Below are positions 21,908-31,852 of a stretch of DNA of 64,000 bases, piece by piece (position 1 is the stretch's first letter; every line of letters starts with the position of its first letter). The notes under the pieces were generated by a model that was not told the DNA's origin, did not search any database, and saw only the letters and a list, made by a program, of their open reading frames with translations. The stretch is from Enterobacter sp. CC120223-11 (GTDB lineage Bacteria; Pseudomonadota; Gammaproteobacteria; Enterobacterales; Enterobacteriaceae): contig NZ_OBEF01000021.1 in assembly GCF_900215375.1 (NCBI RefSeq), positions 1 to 64,000 of the forward strand, written 5' to 3'. Position numbers and translations under genes: made by a program.

Positions 21908-23107
21908 ATGAAGACCTCTTTCTCTGCTCGTTTACTCATCACGGCGCTGTCAGTTGCAGCGCTGACCTCCGCGGCTCACGCTGACGACCTGAACATCAAA
22001 ACCATGATCCCGGGCGTCCCACAGATTGACGCGGAATCCTACATTCTTATCGACTACAACTCAGGCAAAGTCCTGGCCGAGCAGAATGCTGACGCCCGCC
22101 GTGACCCGGCAAGCCTGACCAAAATGATGACCAGCTACGTCATCGGCCAGGCAATGAAGGCAGGTAAATTTAAAGAATCCGATCTGGTCACCGTGGGCAC
22201 CGACGCCTGGGCAACCGGCAACCCGGTATTCAAAGGCTCCTCCCTGATGTTCCTGAAGCCGGGCATGCAGGTGCCTGTTTCCCAGCTGATCCGTGGTATC
22301 AACCTGCAGTCCGGTAACGATGCCTGCGTGGCGATGGCCGATTATGTGGCCGGCAGCCAGGACGCTTTCGTTGGCCTGATGAACAGCTACGTGGCGGCGC
22401 TGGGCCTGAAAAACTCCCACTTCCAGACCGTACACGGCCTGGATGCGGACGGCCAGTACAGCTCGGCGCGCGACATGGCGCTGATTGGCCAGGCGCTAAT
22501 CCGCGACGTGCCGAACGAATACACCATCTACAAAGAGAAAGAGTTCACCTTCAACGGCATCCGTCAGATGAACCGTAATGGTTTGCTGTGGGACAACAGC
22601 CTGAACGTGGACGGCATCAAAACCGGCCACACTGACAAAGCAGGCTACAACCTCGTGGCGTCCGCAACCGAAGGTCAGATGCGCCTGGTTTCTGCCGTGA
22701 TGGGCGGCCGCACCTATAAAGGCCGTGAAACCGAAAGCAAAAAGCTGCTGACCTGGGGCTTCCGCTTCTTTGAAACCGTGAACCCACTGAAAGCAGGCAA
22801 AGAATTCGCTTCTGAGCCCGCCTGGTTTGGCGACAACGACCGCGCATCACTCGGCGTAGACAAAGACGTTTATCTGACCATCCCACGTGGTCGCATGAAA
22901 GATCTTAAAGCCAGCTACGTGCTGAACACTACCGAGCTGCACGCCCCGCTGCAGAAGAACCAGGTGGTCGGTACCATCAACTTCCAGCTCGACGGCAAAA
23001 CAATCGAACAGCGTCCGCTGGTGGTGTTGCAGGAGATTCCGGAAGGCAATTTCTTCGGCAAGATCATTGATTACATTAAATTAATGTTCCACCACTGGTT
23101 TGGTTAA
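21908..23107 (+). CDS. dacA: DacA, D-alanyl-D-alanine carboxypeptidase (PBP5)
   Basis: A 399-aa periplasmic carboxypeptidase that removes the terminal D-Ala from pentapeptides. A signal peptide ends at AHADD. Active-site motifs are SLTK (Ser69), SGN near residue 136 and KTGHT near residue 239. The PBP5 C-terminal domain ends with an amphipathic anchor helix ([18 protein letters not shown]). The length is close to the 403 aa of E. coli. Confidence 0.96.
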   Translation: MKTSFSARLLITALSVAALTSAAHADDLNIKTMIPGVPQIDAESYILIDYNSGKVLAEQNADARRDPASLTKMMTSYVIGQAMKAGKFKESDLVTVGTDAWATGNPVFKGSSLMFLKPGMQVPVSQLIRGINLQSGNDACVAMADYVAGSQDAFVGLMNSYVAALGLKNSHFQTVHGLDADGQYSSARDMALIGQALIRDVPNEYTIYKEKEFTFNGIRQMNRNGLLWDNSLNVDGIKTGHTDKAGYNLVASATEGQMRLVSAVMGGRTYKGRETESKKLLTWGFRFFETVNPLKAGKEFASEPAWFGDNDRASLGVDKDVYLTIPRGRMKDLKASYVLNTTELHAPLQKNQVVGTINFQLDGKTIEQRPLVVLQEIPEGNFFGKIIDYIKLMFHHWFG

Positions 23108-23158
23108 AAAATGCGCACTTGAAAGTGTGATTTCCATCCCCATATACTACGCATGACT

Positions 23159-23196
23159 ATAACTGCTCCCGTGCCCGCGCGGGAGCAGTGCTTTTA
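23159..23196 (+). terminator. Terminator after dacA
   Basis: A CTGCTCCCG / CGGGAGCAG stem with a short loop, followed by GCTTTTA. It lies between dacA and ybeD, just upstream of the ybeD RBS. Confidence 0.75.
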
Positions 23197-23213
23197 AAAC
23201 CACCGGAGCTGAC

Positions 23214-23477
23214 ATGAAAACCAAACTTAACGAACTGCTTGAATTCCCTACTTCATTTACCTACAAGGTGATGGGTCTGGCGAAGCCTGAGCTGGTTGAC
23301 CAGGTGGTGGAAGTGGTGCAGCGCCATGCGCCGGGTGATTACTCTCCACAGGTAAAACCGAGCAGCAAAGGCAATTACCACTCTGTGTCTATCACCATCA
23401 ACGCCACCCACATCGAACAGGTAGAGACCCTGTACGAAGAGCTGGGCAATATCGAAATCGTTCGTATGGTGCTGTAA
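23214..23477 (+). CDS. ybeD: YbeD, DUF493 family protein
   Basis: An 87-aa conserved protein with an ACT-like ferredoxin fold (DUF493). It starts [21 protein letters not shown], as in E. coli apart from minor changes. It always lies next to lipB, which suggests a link to lipoate metabolism, but its function is not established. RBS CCGGAG precedes the ATG. Confidence 0.93.
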   Translation: MKTKLNELLEFPTSFTYKVMGLAKPELVDQVVEVVQRHAPGDYSPQVKPSSKGNYHSVSITINATHIEQVETLYEELGNIEIVRMVL

Positions 23478-23482
23478 TCCCT

Positions 23483-23504
23483 TTGCCCGGCACGCGCCGG
23501 GCAA
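23483..23504. repeat. REP-like hairpin between ybeD and lipB
   Basis: A compact palindrome TTGCCCGG...CCGGGCAA just after the ybeD stop. It may act as a transcript 3'-end element. Confidence 0.55.
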
Positions 23505-23566
23505 TCCCTTCCCCACGGCTGTGATATACTCCCATCCCTGTTTTCCCGTTCCGCGGAGTTGTCGTT

Positions 23567-24208
23567 TTGGATCTGAACACCCTCCTCGTCCGCCAGCTTG
23601 GCGTACAGCCCTATGAGCCCGTATCTAAGGCTATGCATGATTTTACCGACCAGCGTGATGAAACCACCCCGGACGAGATCTGGCTGGTGGAGCATCAGCC
23701 CGTGTTTACTCAGGGCCAGGCAGGCAAAGCGGAGCATGTGCTGGTGCCGGGCGACATTCCCGTTATCCAGAGCGATCGCGGCGGCCAGGTGACCTACCAC
23801 GGGCCAGGGCAGCAGGTGATGTATGTTCTGCTCAATTTGAAACGCCGTAAGCTTGGCGTGCGTGAGCTGGTTACCCTGCTCGAACAAACCGTCGTCAATA
23901 CGCTGGCAGAATCCGGCATTGAGTCACATCCGCGGGCAGATGCCCCAGGCGTTTACGTCGGGGAAAGAAAGATTTGCTCATTAGGCTTACGGATTCGTAA
24001 AGGCTGCTCATTCCATGGCCTGGCCCTGAACGTGTCCATGGATTTGTCGCCGTTTTTACGCATCAACCCATGCGGGTATGCGGGCATGGAAATGACGCAA
24101 ATGCAGCAGTGGCAGCCGGAGGCAAAACCGGAAAATATCGCTCCGGTGCTGGTGGCCAATTTTTTAGCACTGCTAAACAATCCACCTCATAAATATATTA
24201 CTGCTTAA
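23567..24208 (+). CDS. lipB: LipB, octanoyl-ACP:protein octanoyltransferase
   Basis: A 213-aa enzyme that moves octanoate from acyl-carrier protein to lipoyl domains, the first step of lipoate synthesis. Family motifs are [21 protein letters not shown] (read in parts: [12 protein letters not shown] near residue 72), the Lys-containing KICSLGLRI near residue 135, and the catalytic Cys in NPCGYAGME near residue 169. The start is TTG at 23567, preceded by GCGGAGTTG; the N-terminus [11 protein letters not shown] aligns with E. coli LipB, which also uses a TTG start. Confidence 0.95.
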   Translation: MDLNTLLVRQLGVQPYEPVSKAMHDFTDQRDETTPDEIWLVEHQPVFTQGQAGKAEHVLVPGDIPVIQSDRGGQVTYHGPGQQVMYVLLNLKRRKLGVRELVTLLEQTVVNTLAESGIESHPRADAPGVYVGERKICSLGLRIRKGCSFHGLALNVSMDLSPFLRINPCGYAGMEMTQMQQWQPEAKPENIAPVLVANFLALLNNPPHKYITA

Positions 24209-24509
24209 TATATTATACAGCGGCCCGGATATTTTGTCGGGCCCCAGGCCGTTTTACCGGGTTTTCCTTTACATTATTCCGAAGTTTCTATATTTTTTCT
24301 CCGCCTGGCGAAGAAGCGCCAACGCCGCATACAATAATTTACGTTAGCACACCACATGAAAAATGGGCAGGCTCCAGCGTTAACAATGTAACTCATTGTT
24401 CAACGAGAACTAAATTCTGTTCCCGCGTAAAGCAGCCGCTCAAAAGCATAATAACAATAAATACCTTTTCAACTATCATTCATATTGTGAATGAATACGG
24501 AGTACAAGT
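24209..24509. other. lipB-ybeF intergenic region
   Basis: About 300 bp without an ORF. Just after lipB a short GC-rich inverted segment (GCGGCCCGGAT...GTCGGGCCCC) could end the ybeD-lipB transcript. The remainder is A+T-rich and probably holds the ybeF promoter. No named regulatory site is clear. Confidence 0.5.
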
Positions 24510-25463
24510 GTGGAATATAACGACCAGCCGGAAAGCCGAATAAATCCTCGTCTTGAGAGTGATACGCCGCAAATCTTCCGGACATTGCGAAATATCGATC
24601 TCAATTTATTGACGATTTTCGAGGCCGTATATGTACACAAAGGCATCGTTAATGCTGCGAAAATTCTGAATCTCACGCCATCCGCAATTAGCCAGTCTAT
24701 TCAGAAACTGCGCACAATATTCCCCGATCCGCTCTTCATCCGCAAAGGCCAGGGCGTTACCCCAACGGCCTATGCCACGCACCTGCACGAATACATCAGC
24801 CAGGGTCTGGAATCGATCCTTGGCGCGCTGGATTTAACCGGCAGCTATGACAAACAGCGCACCATTACTATTGGTACATCACCCACGGTGGGTGCCCTGG
24901 TGATGCCTGCCATCTACCAAACCATTAAAGAAAAGCTCCCTCAGCTTCTGCTGCGTAATATCCCGGTCACCGACGTCGGCCTTCAGTTGAGTCAGTTCCA
25001 GACGGACCTGATCATCGACAGCAACGTTCACAGTGCAAGAGCCCTAAGCCATCACGTACTGTATAACGATCGAATCGTACTGGTTGCACGCGCCGGGCAT
25101 CCGTTGATTAAAGCACCTCACAGCAAAGAATCTCTGAGTCAGTACGAATATACGCTGTTGATGATGGAGGGGGCTGCCCATACGGATTTGCGCAAGCGAC
25201 TGCATGAAATATTCCCTGAACGTCACATCAGCTTCAGCAGTTACAATCTTGTGACGATTGCCGCACTGATCGGCAGCAGTGACTTAGTGGGCCTGATGCC
25301 TTCCCGCTGCTACGACCTCTTCTCCCGCTGCTGGCCACTGCAGGTGGTGGACTTCATGCCGCTTCGGGAAGAGTCTATCGATTTTTCTTTACATTACAAC
25401 AAACTGAGCATGCGCGATCCGGTACTACAAAGCGTGATTACCGCCATCCGTCAGGCTTTCTGA
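24510..25463 (+). CDS. ybeF: YbeF, LysR-family transcriptional regulator
   Basis: A 317-aa LysR-type regulator. The winged HTH lies at about residues 33-92 (RNIDLNLLTIFEAVYVHKGIV, then NLTPSAISQSIQKLR). A periplasmic-binding-like effector domain follows. The start is GTG (24510). It sits between lipB and lipA as in E. coli, where its target is not firmly known. The N-terminal ~30 residues before the HTH vary from E. coli, but the HTH is nearly identical. Confidence 0.93.
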   Translation: MEYNDQPESRINPRLESDTPQIFRTLRNIDLNLLTIFEAVYVHKGIVNAAKILNLTPSAISQSIQKLRTIFPDPLFIRKGQGVTPTAYATHLHEYISQGLESILGALDLTGSYDKQRTITIGTSPTVGALVMPAIYQTIKEKLPQLLLRNIPVTDVGLQLSQFQTDLIIDSNVHSARALSHHVLYNDRIVLVARAGHPLIKAPHSKESLSQYEYTLLMMEGAAHTDLRKRLHEIFPERHISFSSYNLVTIAALIGSSDLVGLMPSRCYDLFSRCWPLQVVDFMPLREESIDFSLHYNKLSMRDPVLQSVITAIRQAF

Positions 25464-25672
25464 ATGTCTCCCTCCCGGCTTTCTTCCGCTGTGCCGCCTG
25501 ATTAAGCACATAAAGCAACAACTGGTTTACAAATTGCCGGGCTGGCAGGCTGCTTTATCACCCTGATTAATGCTATACTGCCCGCCATCAAATTCAAAAA
25601 TAGTTGATAAATACAACATTCCCTTGAATTGAAACGCTTTCCTTCGTTACTCGCAACTGGAACACGCACGCT

Positions 25673-26638
25673 ATGAGTAAACCCATTGTGATGGAACGCG
25701 GTGTTAAGTACCGCGACGCCGATAAAATGGCCCTTATCCCGGTTAAAAACGTGGCTACCGAGCGCGAAGCGCTGCTGAGAAAGCCGGAATGGATGAAAAT
25801 CAAACTGCCGGCTGACTCCACCCGCATTCAGGGAATTAAAGCGGCCATGCGTAAAAATGGCCTGCACTCAGTGTGCGAAGAAGCCTCCTGCCCGAACCTT
25901 GCGGAGTGCTTCAACCACGGCACGGCGACCTTCATGATCCTCGGTGCAATTTGTACCCGCCGCTGCCCATTCTGCGACGTCGCCCACGGCCGTCCGGTTG
26001 CGCCAGATGCTAATGAACCGCAAAAACTGGCACAGACTATCGCCGACATGGCGCTGCGCTATGTGGTGATCACCTCCGTTGATCGCGACGATCTGCGCGA
26101 CGGTGGTGCACAGCATTTCGCTGACTGTATCGAAGCCATCCGCGAAAAAAGCCCGAACATCAAAATCGAAACGCTGGTGCCGGATTTCCGCGGTCGCATG
26201 GATCGTGCGCTGGAGATCCTTACCGCCACGCCGCCAGACGTCTTCAACCATAACCTGGAGAACGTGCCGCGTGTTTACCGCCAGGTACGCCCAGGTGCAG
26301 ACTACAACTGGTCCCTGAAGCTTCTGGAGCGTTTCAAAGAAGCGCATCCGGATATTCCGACCAAATCCGGTCTGATGGTTGGCCTGGGTGAAACCAATGC
26401 CGAGATCGTCGAAGTGATGCGCGACCTGCGCCGTCATGGCGTCACGATGCTGACTTTGGGTCAGTATCTGCAGCCGAGCCGTCACCACCTGCCGGTGCAG
26501 CGCTACGTCAGCCCGGACGAGTTTGAAGAGATGAAAGCGGAAGCGCTGGCAATGGGCTTCACCCATGCTGCTTGTGGGCCTTTCGTGCGTTCTTCCTACC
26601 ATGCGGATCTGCAGGCAAAAGGCCTCGAAGTTAAGTAA
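25673..26638 (+). CDS. lipA: LipA, lipoyl synthase
   Basis: A 321-aa radical-SAM enzyme that inserts two sulfurs into octanoyl groups on lipoyl domains. The N-terminal auxiliary cluster cysteines are in [12 protein letters not shown] (about residues 68-79). The radical-SAM triad CTRRCPFC is at about residues 94-101. The conserved C-terminal RSSY supplies the serine ligand of the auxiliary cluster. It is followed by a strong terminator. Confidence 0.97.
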   Translation: MSKPIVMERGVKYRDADKMALIPVKNVATEREALLRKPEWMKIKLPADSTRIQGIKAAMRKNGLHSVCEEASCPNLAECFNHGTATFMILGAICTRRCPFCDVAHGRPVAPDANEPQKLAQTIADMALRYVVITSVDRDDLRDGGAQHFADCIEAIREKSPNIKIETLVPDFRGRMDRALEILTATPPDVFNHNLENVPRVYRQVRPGADYNWSLKLLERFKEAHPDIPTKSGLMVGLGETNAEIVEVMRDLRRHGVTMLTLGQYLQPSRHHLPVQRYVSPDEFEEMKAEALAMGFTHAACGPFVRSSYHADLQAKGLEVK

Positions 26639-26654
26639 CTTTTTACACCGCCAC

Positions 26655-26688
26655 TAAAGCCGCTGCGTTATCGCCGCGGCTTTTTTTT
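26655..26688 (+). terminator. Terminator after lipA
   Basis: AAAGCCGC / GCGGCTTT stem around a short loop, followed by eight T. It lies 17 bp after lipA and separates the core from the inserted purine module. Confidence 0.85.
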
Positions 26689-26830
26689 GGCGCTACGCAC
26701 TGCCATGCAGCACCATCACAGTGCACCGCCTCCTTCATGAAACTTTTGACTCACATCATAAACACTGATTTATCGTTATTAATCAATAAATAAGACTCAA
26801 ACACCTAATTTCTTATCCGTAACAGGATTT

Positions 26831-26844
26831 ATGGAACGTTTCAT
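26831..26844. promoter_or_regulatory. Candidate LacI/GalR-type operator before the purine module
   Basis: ATGGAACGTTTCAT is a palindrome with one mismatched pair, centred on CG as in LacI/GalR-family operators (GAAACGTTTC core). It lies 36 bp before the permease start, where it would overlap the transcript start region. The regulator is not encoded nearby, so this is a weak inference. Confidence 0.3.
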
Positions 26845-26880
26845 GCATCACCCTGTCATCTGAACTGACGGAGTGGATTT

Positions 26881-28251
26881 ATGTCTGCAAACGAACCTGG
26901 CGATCTGATTTACGGGCTGGAAGAAAAACCCGCCCCGCTGCCTGCTTTCTTAACCGCCCTTCAGCATGTGCTGGCAAGCCTGGTTGGGATCATCACCCCG
27001 CCGCTGATTGTCGGCTCCGTGCTGGGACTCAATGCGTATTTGCCCTGGCTCATCAGTATGTCGCTTATCGTCTCTGGCGTTGGCACATTCCTGCAGGCTC
27101 GCCGTTTCATGGGCGTGGGCGCCGGGATGATCTGCCTGCAGGGCACCAGTTTCGCCTTTCTTAGCGTGATTCTGGCCGCCGGGTTCAGCGTCAAAAGCAA
27201 AGGCGGCAGCCCGGAGCAAATCATGGCCATGATTTTCGGCCTCACGTTTGTCGCCGCATTTATTCCGATAGTGGTCAGCCGCTTCCTCGGCCAGCTCCGC
27301 CGGGTCATCACCCCGCTGGTGAGCGGCACCGTGGTGTGCCTGATAGGCATTAGTCTGATTAAAGTCAGCATCACCGACTGGGGCGGCGGACATAACGTTA
27401 AAGACTTCGGCGCGCCGGGGAATTTACTGCTCGGCCTTCTGACGCTCGGCACAATCGTGCTTTTCAGCCGGGCGCGGAATCGCTGGCTGCGTCTGGGGGC
27501 GGTGATCCTCGGCATCGCTATCGGCTGCATGGCGGCAGCACTGAGCGGTAAACTCAGCTGGCAGCCCTTTAATCAGGCGTGGATTGCCGTCCCGCAGCCC
27601 TTCCGTTTTGGCTTCGATTTTGACTATGGCCTCTTCCTGCCGCTGGCGCTGATTTCACTGATAAGCATTCTGGAGGCCGTCGGCGATCTTACCGCCAACT
27701 GCCTGCTTTCACGCCAGCCAATAGAAGGCGAACGCTATGTCACTCGCCTCAAGGGTGGAATACTTGCAGATGGCGTGAGCTGTATTCTGGCCGCAACGTT
27801 CTCTGCACTGCCGAGTACCACCTTTGCGCAGAACAACGGCGTGATCCAGATGACCGGCGTTGCCAGCCGCTATGTGGGTATCTGGATTGGCGCATTGCTC
27901 GCGCTGCTTGGCCTGTTCCCTGTATTTGGCGCAATAGTGCAACAGATCCCGGCCCCCGTACTCGGCGGCGCCACGCTGGTGATGTTCGGCAGCGTCCTCG
28001 CCGCCGGTATCCGCATCATGACCCAGTCACCGCTGACGCGTCGTGACATGCTGATCATCGCCGTATCCTTCGGGATTGGCCTTGGCGTGGAGTCTGAACC
28101 TGAATTTTTAAGCCATCTCCCCGCCGTGTGCAAAAGCTTATTTGGCTCGGCAATCGCTAGCGGCGGATTAACGGCAATGCTACTCAATATGGTCTTACCC
28201 GCTGAGCGCAGTGAAGCAGAAGCGCTTGCCCGGCCCGCGATCGGGAAGTAA
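26881..28251 (+). CDS. NCS2 (NAT) family purine permease, XanP/XanQ-like
   Basis: A 456-aa nucleobase:cation symporter with about 12-14 membrane helices. The NAT signature region is seen as TFAQNNGVIQMTGVASRYVG near residue 315, close to XanP/XanQ and UacT. The functional Glu region LISILEAVGDLTA lies near residue 265. The adjacent 8-oxoguanine deaminase-type gene suggests import of an oxidised purine such as 8-oxoguanine, xanthine or urate; the exact substrate cannot be read from sequence. RBS ACGGAGTGG precedes the ATG. This gene and the next separate lipA from tatE, adjacent in E. coli. Confidence 0.85.
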   Translation: MSANEPGDLIYGLEEKPAPLPAFLTALQHVLASLVGIITPPLIVGSVLGLNAYLPWLISMSLIVSGVGTFLQARRFMGVGAGMICLQGTSFAFLSVILAAGFSVKSKGGSPEQIMAMIFGLTFVAAFIPIVVSRFLGQLRRVITPLVSGTVVCLIGISLIKVSITDWGGGHNVKDFGAPGNLLLGLLTLGTIVLFSRARNRWLRLGAVILGIAIGCMAAALSGKLSWQPFNQAWIAVPQPFRFGFDFDYGLFLPLALISLISILEAVGDLTANCLLSRQPIEGERYVTRLKGGILADGVSCILAATFSALPSTTFAQNNGVIQMTGVASRYVGIWIGALLALLGLFPVFGAIVQQIPAPVLGGATLVMFGSVLAAGIRIMTQSPLTRRDMLIIAVSFGIGLGVESEPEFLSHLPAVCKSLFGSAIASGGLTAMLLNMVLPAERSEAEALARPAIGK

Positions 28252-28333
28252 ACCCGCGCAGTTTGCGCCCCTGGATCAGCAGACAGGGCATAACTGAGCT
28301 GACTCTCTCATTCACCAACAGGAGGAGTTAGCG

Positions 28334-29692
28334 ATGTGCGCTAGCCGTATCTGGATCAAAAACCCGCAGGCAATTTTCACCCCGGACGGCGTTGATGCCC
28401 GGGGTGGTATTCTTATCGAAGAGGGGAAAATCAGCGCTGTGTTTGGCGCTGGAGAAACGCCCACAGAGCCCTGCACGCACGTCTTTGACGCCCGTGAGCA
28501 TGTTGTACTCCCGGGGCTCATCAATACGCATCACCATTTTTATCAGACGCTGACCCGCGCATGGGCACCCGTCGTCAATGAGCCGCTTTTCCCCTGGCTG
28601 AAAACGCTCTACCCCGTCTGGGCGAAACTCACGCCCGGAGCCTTGAAACTAGCAAGTCAGGTCGCCATGGCCGAACTACTGCTTTCAGGTTGCACCACCG
28701 CCAGCGATCACCACTATCTGTTCCCTGACGGGATGGCAAACGCCATTGACGTGCAGGTTGAAGTGGTCCGTGAGCTAGGGATCCGCGCCATGCTCACCCG
28801 GGGCTCCATGAGCCTTGGTGAAAAAGAGGGCGGCCTGCCACCTCAGCATACGGTTCAGACCGGTGAAACCATTCTGGAAGACAGCCTGCGGCTGATTCAC
28901 TGCTACCACCAGCGTGGTGAAGGGGCTCAGATCCAGATTGCGCTCGCGCCCTGCTCCCCGTTTTCGGTCACCGAAGAGATCATGCAGGAATCCGCACGCC
29001 TTGCCGCGAGTGAAGACGTACGTTTGCATACACACCTGGCGGAAACGCTGGATGAAGAAGCCTTCTGCCTGCAACGCTTTGGTCTGCGCACCGTGGATTA
29101 TCTGGAAAAGGTTGGCTGGTTGAGTGACCGAACCTGGCTTGCGCACGGCATTCACTTTAATGACGATGAAATCCGCCGCCTGGGCGCTGCTGGCGTGGGA
29201 ATCTGTCACTGTCCTGTCTCGAACATGCGCCTGGCATCCGGTATCTGTCCGACCCTCGATCTGGAGGCGGCCGGGGCAATCATCGGGCTTGGCGTTGACG
29301 GTTCCGCCTCCAATGATGCCTCCAGTCTGATGTTTGAGACTCGCCAGGCGCTCTATCTTCAGCGGCTACGCTACGGCGCCAAAGCCATTACGCCGCAAAA
29401 AGTGCTGAACTGGGCCACTCAAGGTTCGGCACGCCTGCTGGGGCGCAGTGATTTAGGTGAGATTCGAGTGGGCAAACAGGCAGACCTGGCGCTATTTCGT
29501 CTGGATGAGTTGCGATTCAGCGGCAGCCACGATCCGCTTTCTGCGCTCATATTGTGCGGGGCCGAGCGTGCCGACAGAGTGATGGTTGGCGGTGAGTGGC
29601 GGGTAGTTGATGGCCACATCGTCGGGCTGGATTGTGAGCAGTTGATTGCACGACATCGCGAAGCGGCGAAACAGTTGGTTGCAACTTTCTGA
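28334..29692 (+). CDS. 8-oxoguanine deaminase-like amidohydrolase
   Basis: A 452-aa metal-dependent deaminase of the amidohydrolase superfamily (COG0402). Metal and catalytic motifs are visible: NTHHHFYQT near residue 65, the HTHLAET region near residue 234, HGIHFND near residue 270, and the catalytic Asp in GLGVDGSASND near residue 320. The overall sequence is that of the 8-oxoguanine deaminase / hydroxydechloroatrazine hydrolase group (as in Pseudomonas), which turns 8-oxoguanine into urate. RBS AGGAGGAG precedes the ATG. It is co-directional with the permease 82 bp upstream. Alternative pterin or guanine substrates are possible. Confidence 0.82.
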   Translation: MCASRIWIKNPQAIFTPDGVDARGGILIEEGKISAVFGAGETPTEPCTHVFDAREHVVLPGLINTHHHFYQTLTRAWAPVVNEPLFPWLKTLYPVWAKLTPGALKLASQVAMAELLLSGCTTASDHHYLFPDGMANAIDVQVEVVRELGIRAMLTRGSMSLGEKEGGLPPQHTVQTGETILEDSLRLIHCYHQRGEGAQIQIALAPCSPFSVTEEIMQESARLAASEDVRLHTHLAETLDEEAFCLQRFGLRTVDYLEKVGWLSDRTWLAHGIHFNDDEIRRLGAAGVGICHCPVSNMRLASGICPTLDLEAAGAIIGLGVDGSASNDASSLMFETRQALYLQRLRYGAKAITPQKVLNWATQGSARLLGRSDLGEIRVGKQADLALFRLDELRFSGSHDPLSALILCGAERADRVMVGGEWRVVDGHIVGLDCEQLIARHREAAKQLVATF

Positions 29693-29711
29693 GTCAGCGC
29701 CCCTAGAAATG

Positions 29712-29745
29712 ACAAAAGGCCACAGCGGAATCTGTTGTGGCCTTC
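29712..29745. terminator. Bidirectional terminator between the deaminase gene and tatE
   Basis: AAGGCCACAGC / GTTGTGGCCTT stem with an AAAA tract on one side and a CTTCTT tract on the other, in a convergent gap. Confidence 0.75.
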
Positions 29746-29798
29746 TTGTGAAACTCGTGGCGTCTTTGCGACCGGCCAGCAGGATGCTGGCTACGCCG

Positions 29799-30002
29799 TT
29801 ACTCTTTATGAGAGAGTTTTTCTGCCGGAACGTCGTCTTCTGCGCTTTTCTTCGCAGTCGTATCGTCTTCGTTCATCGCTTTCTTAAAGCCTTTGATGGC
29901 AGAACCCAGGTCTCCGCCCAGCGTACGCAACTTTTTGGTGCCAAACACCAACACGATCAGTGCGGCAACCACCAGCAGCTTGGTAATACTAATCTCACCC
30001 AT
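29799..30002 (-). CDS. tatE: TatE, Sec-independent translocase component
   Basis: A 67-aa TatA paralogue. The N-terminal membrane helix (about residues 6-20, [16 protein letters not shown]) is followed by the conserved FGTKKLR hinge and the amphipathic helix [16 protein letters not shown], then an acidic tail. It is shorter than TatA and lies between lipA and ybeM as in E. coli, which identifies it as TatE. Confidence 0.95.
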   Translation of the reverse strand: MGEISITKLLVVAALIVLVFGTKKLRTLGGDLGSAIKGFKKAMNEDDTTAKKSAEDDVPAEKLSHKE

Positions 30003-30129
30003 AGATACCTTCTTGATTAAAACAGGCTACAAAACGCGCTAACAAAACCGTAGCTAATTAACGGTCATTTCGCGACGGCACACAATAGCAATCTGTAACA
30101 AGGTGAATCAAGCGTTGATTAAAAAAACA

Positions 30130-30918
30130 TCACATTATTTGCGGTGGCGCAAAGCGACGGTTTTTAAGTACTGGCAGTTGGTCACGAACCTGCCGGACAA
30201 CGTCCCGGTGAACATCAGCATAAATCAGCTGTTGGACAGCGCCCGCTCCCGCTAACGTCACGCCCAGCGGATCGATAATTCGACTCTGGCCGATATTTTT
30301 ATTCCCACATTCGCCTGCCGCCACGATGTAGCAGGTGGAGTCGAGCGCTCTTGCGGCCAACAGCGTCGCCCAGTGATGCTCTTTCAGTGGACCTCGCACC
30401 CACGCCGTCGGCAAGACGAGAAGTTCCGCGCCCAGCAAGGCCTGCGCCAGCGCCATCTCAGGGAAGCGCAGATCGTAGCAGGTCATCAGGCCAATTTTCA
30501 TGCCTTCAACCTCAATCAGCGCAGGCAGCACGTCCCCGGCATCTACTCGCTTTGACTCCTGAATGCTGAACGCATCGTAAAGATGGAGCTTCTGGTACTG
30601 CGCGATAATCTCTCCTCCGCGCAGCACCACCAGCGTATTCGCCGCGCGCCCTTCCGTCGTCGGGACATGAACCGTCAGCACCGTGGTCATGGTGTTACGG
30701 CGGCTCTCTGCCAAAAGCAGCTGTAAAAAGCCGCCATCAAGCGCCTGGGCCGATTTCACCGACATATCCGGGTCGTTATCATCCCGGGCAAGCAGCGCCT
30801 CTGGCAGCACCAGCAGCGCCGTCTGGCTCGCGGCGGCCTGCTGCATTAATGAGACACAGGTGCGGGCATTACTCTGCCAGTCAGGCGTCACGACAAACTG
30901 TCCGGCTGCTACGCGCAT
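30130..30918 (-). CDS. ybeM: YbeM, deaminated glutathione amidase (Nit1-type)
   Basis: A 262-aa intact carbon-nitrogen hydrolase of the nitrilase superfamily. The catalytic triad is Glu in LPEALLA (near residue 40), Lys in [10 protein letters not shown] (near residue 110) and Cys in [11 protein letters not shown] (near residue 145). Nit1-family members repair deaminated glutathione, a side product of transaminases. E. coli K-12 carries a split, inactive copy; this one is full length. The ATG at 30918 gives [10 protein letters not shown]; an in-frame extension to 30948 is less likely. Confidence 0.93.
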   Translation of the reverse strand: MRVAAGQFVVTPDWQSNARTCVSLMQQAAASQTALLVLPEALLARDDNDPDMSVKSAQALDGGFLQLLLAESRRNTMTTVLTVHVPTTEGRAANTLVVLRGGEIIAQYQKLHLYDAFSIQESKRVDAGDVLPALIEVEGMKIGLMTCYDLRFPEMALAQALLGAELLVLPTAWVRGPLKEHHWATLLAARALDSTCYIVAAGECGNKNIGQSRIIDPLGVTLAGAGAVQQLIYADVHRDVVRQVRDQLPVLKNRRFAPPQIM

Positions 30919-31004
30919 AATCACTCCCTCCGTTGTTACCGTAGCCAATCAGGCAGCCCGGCGCTAAGATAATCGCTTCAGTATTCAGATAGCAGGAATT
31001 GACG

Positions 31005-31382
31005 GTGTTACAAATCCTTATAGCAGTTTTTATTGGCGGAGGAACCGGCAGCGTGCTGCGCTGGCTGCTCGGCATGCGCCTGAACCCGATGCATCACGCG
31101 ATCCCGATTGGCACGCTCACCGCCAACCTGCTCGGGGCATTCATTATCGGCGCCGGGCTGGCATGGTTTAATCGCATGACGGACATCGACCCTATGTGGA
31201 AACTGCTTATCACCACGGGCTTTTGCGGGGGCTTGACCACCTTCTCGACCTTCTCGGCGGAAGTGGTGTTCTTATTGCAGGACGGGCGCTTTGGCTGGGC
31301 GCTGATGAACGTCGCCATCAACCTGCTGGGATCGTTCGCCATGACCGCCGCCGCGATGTGGATATTCTCCGCTGCACGCTAG
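31005..31382 (+). CDS. crcB: CrcB, fluoride channel (Fluc)
   Basis: A 125-aa dual-topology membrane protein that exports fluoride. Four membrane helices are visible, with the pore motif [12 protein letters not shown] near residue 70 and [10 protein letters not shown] near residue 11. The GTG start at 31005 was preferred over TTG at 30999 because of AGGA spacing and agreement with E. coli. No fluoride riboswitch is evident in the short upstream gap. Confidence 0.94.
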   Translation: MLQILIAVFIGGGTGSVLRWLLGMRLNPMHHAIPIGTLTANLLGAFIIGAGLAWFNRMTDIDPMWKLLITTGFCGGLTTFSTFSAEVVFLLQDGRFGWALMNVAINLLGSFAMTAAAMWIFSAAR

Positions 31383-31402
31383 TCATTCTCTGAAGAGCAG
31401 GC

Positions 31403-31432
31403 AAAAAAAAACCCGTCAATGACGGGTTTTTG
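31403..31432. terminator. Bidirectional terminator between crcB and cspE
   Basis: AAAAAAACCCGTC / GACGGGTTTTT stem with a 3-4 nt loop in the convergent gap. It serves both genes. Confidence 0.9.
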
Positions 31433-31451
31433 TATTCTACTGACGAAATGC

Positions 31452-31661
31452 TTAGATAGGCATTACGTTTGCAGCAGATGGGCCTTTGGCACCGTTAGTG
31501 ATTTCGAACTCTACACGCTGACCTTCAGCCAGAGTTTTGAAACCGTTGGACTGGATTGCAGAGAAGTGTACGAATACATCTTTGCTGCCATCTTCCGGAG
31601 TAATGAAACCAAAGCCTTTGGACTCATTAAACCACTTAACGTTACCTTTAATCTTAGACAT
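31452..31661 (-). CDS. cspE: CspE, cold-shock-like RNA chaperone
   Basis: A 69-aa constitutively made OB-fold RNA chaperone and antiterminator. RNP1 (KGFGFI) and RNP2 (VFVHF) motifs are present at about residues 15-20 and 28-32. It is almost identical to E. coli CspE. The ATG at 31661 was chosen over the TTG one codon upstream. The roughly 190-bp leader to pagP is A+T-rich, as expected for a long csp-type 5' UTR. Confidence 0.97.
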   Translation of the reverse strand: MSKIKGNVKWFNESKGFGFITPEDGSKDVFVHFSAIQSNGFKTLAEGQRVEFEITNGAKGPSAANVMPI

Positions 31662-31852
31662 CAATATTACCTTTACATGAAAATGGACACAAATGCTGTG
31701 TCGGCTAACAGTACAGCAATTGTGGTGCCTTTTGTCCAGCTTAAGTTAAAGAAAAAGTGATAAAAGTCTCTTATTTTTACTTAAACCATGAGTTAGTCGT
31801 TGTTTTTACACACGACTCTGACACCACTGCCGTCAATCACACTTTTTGCACA

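Noticed and set aside
30919-31004. Possible fluoride riboswitch before crcB
   Set aside because: The gap is short and lacks the GGNGAUGG-type conserved core.
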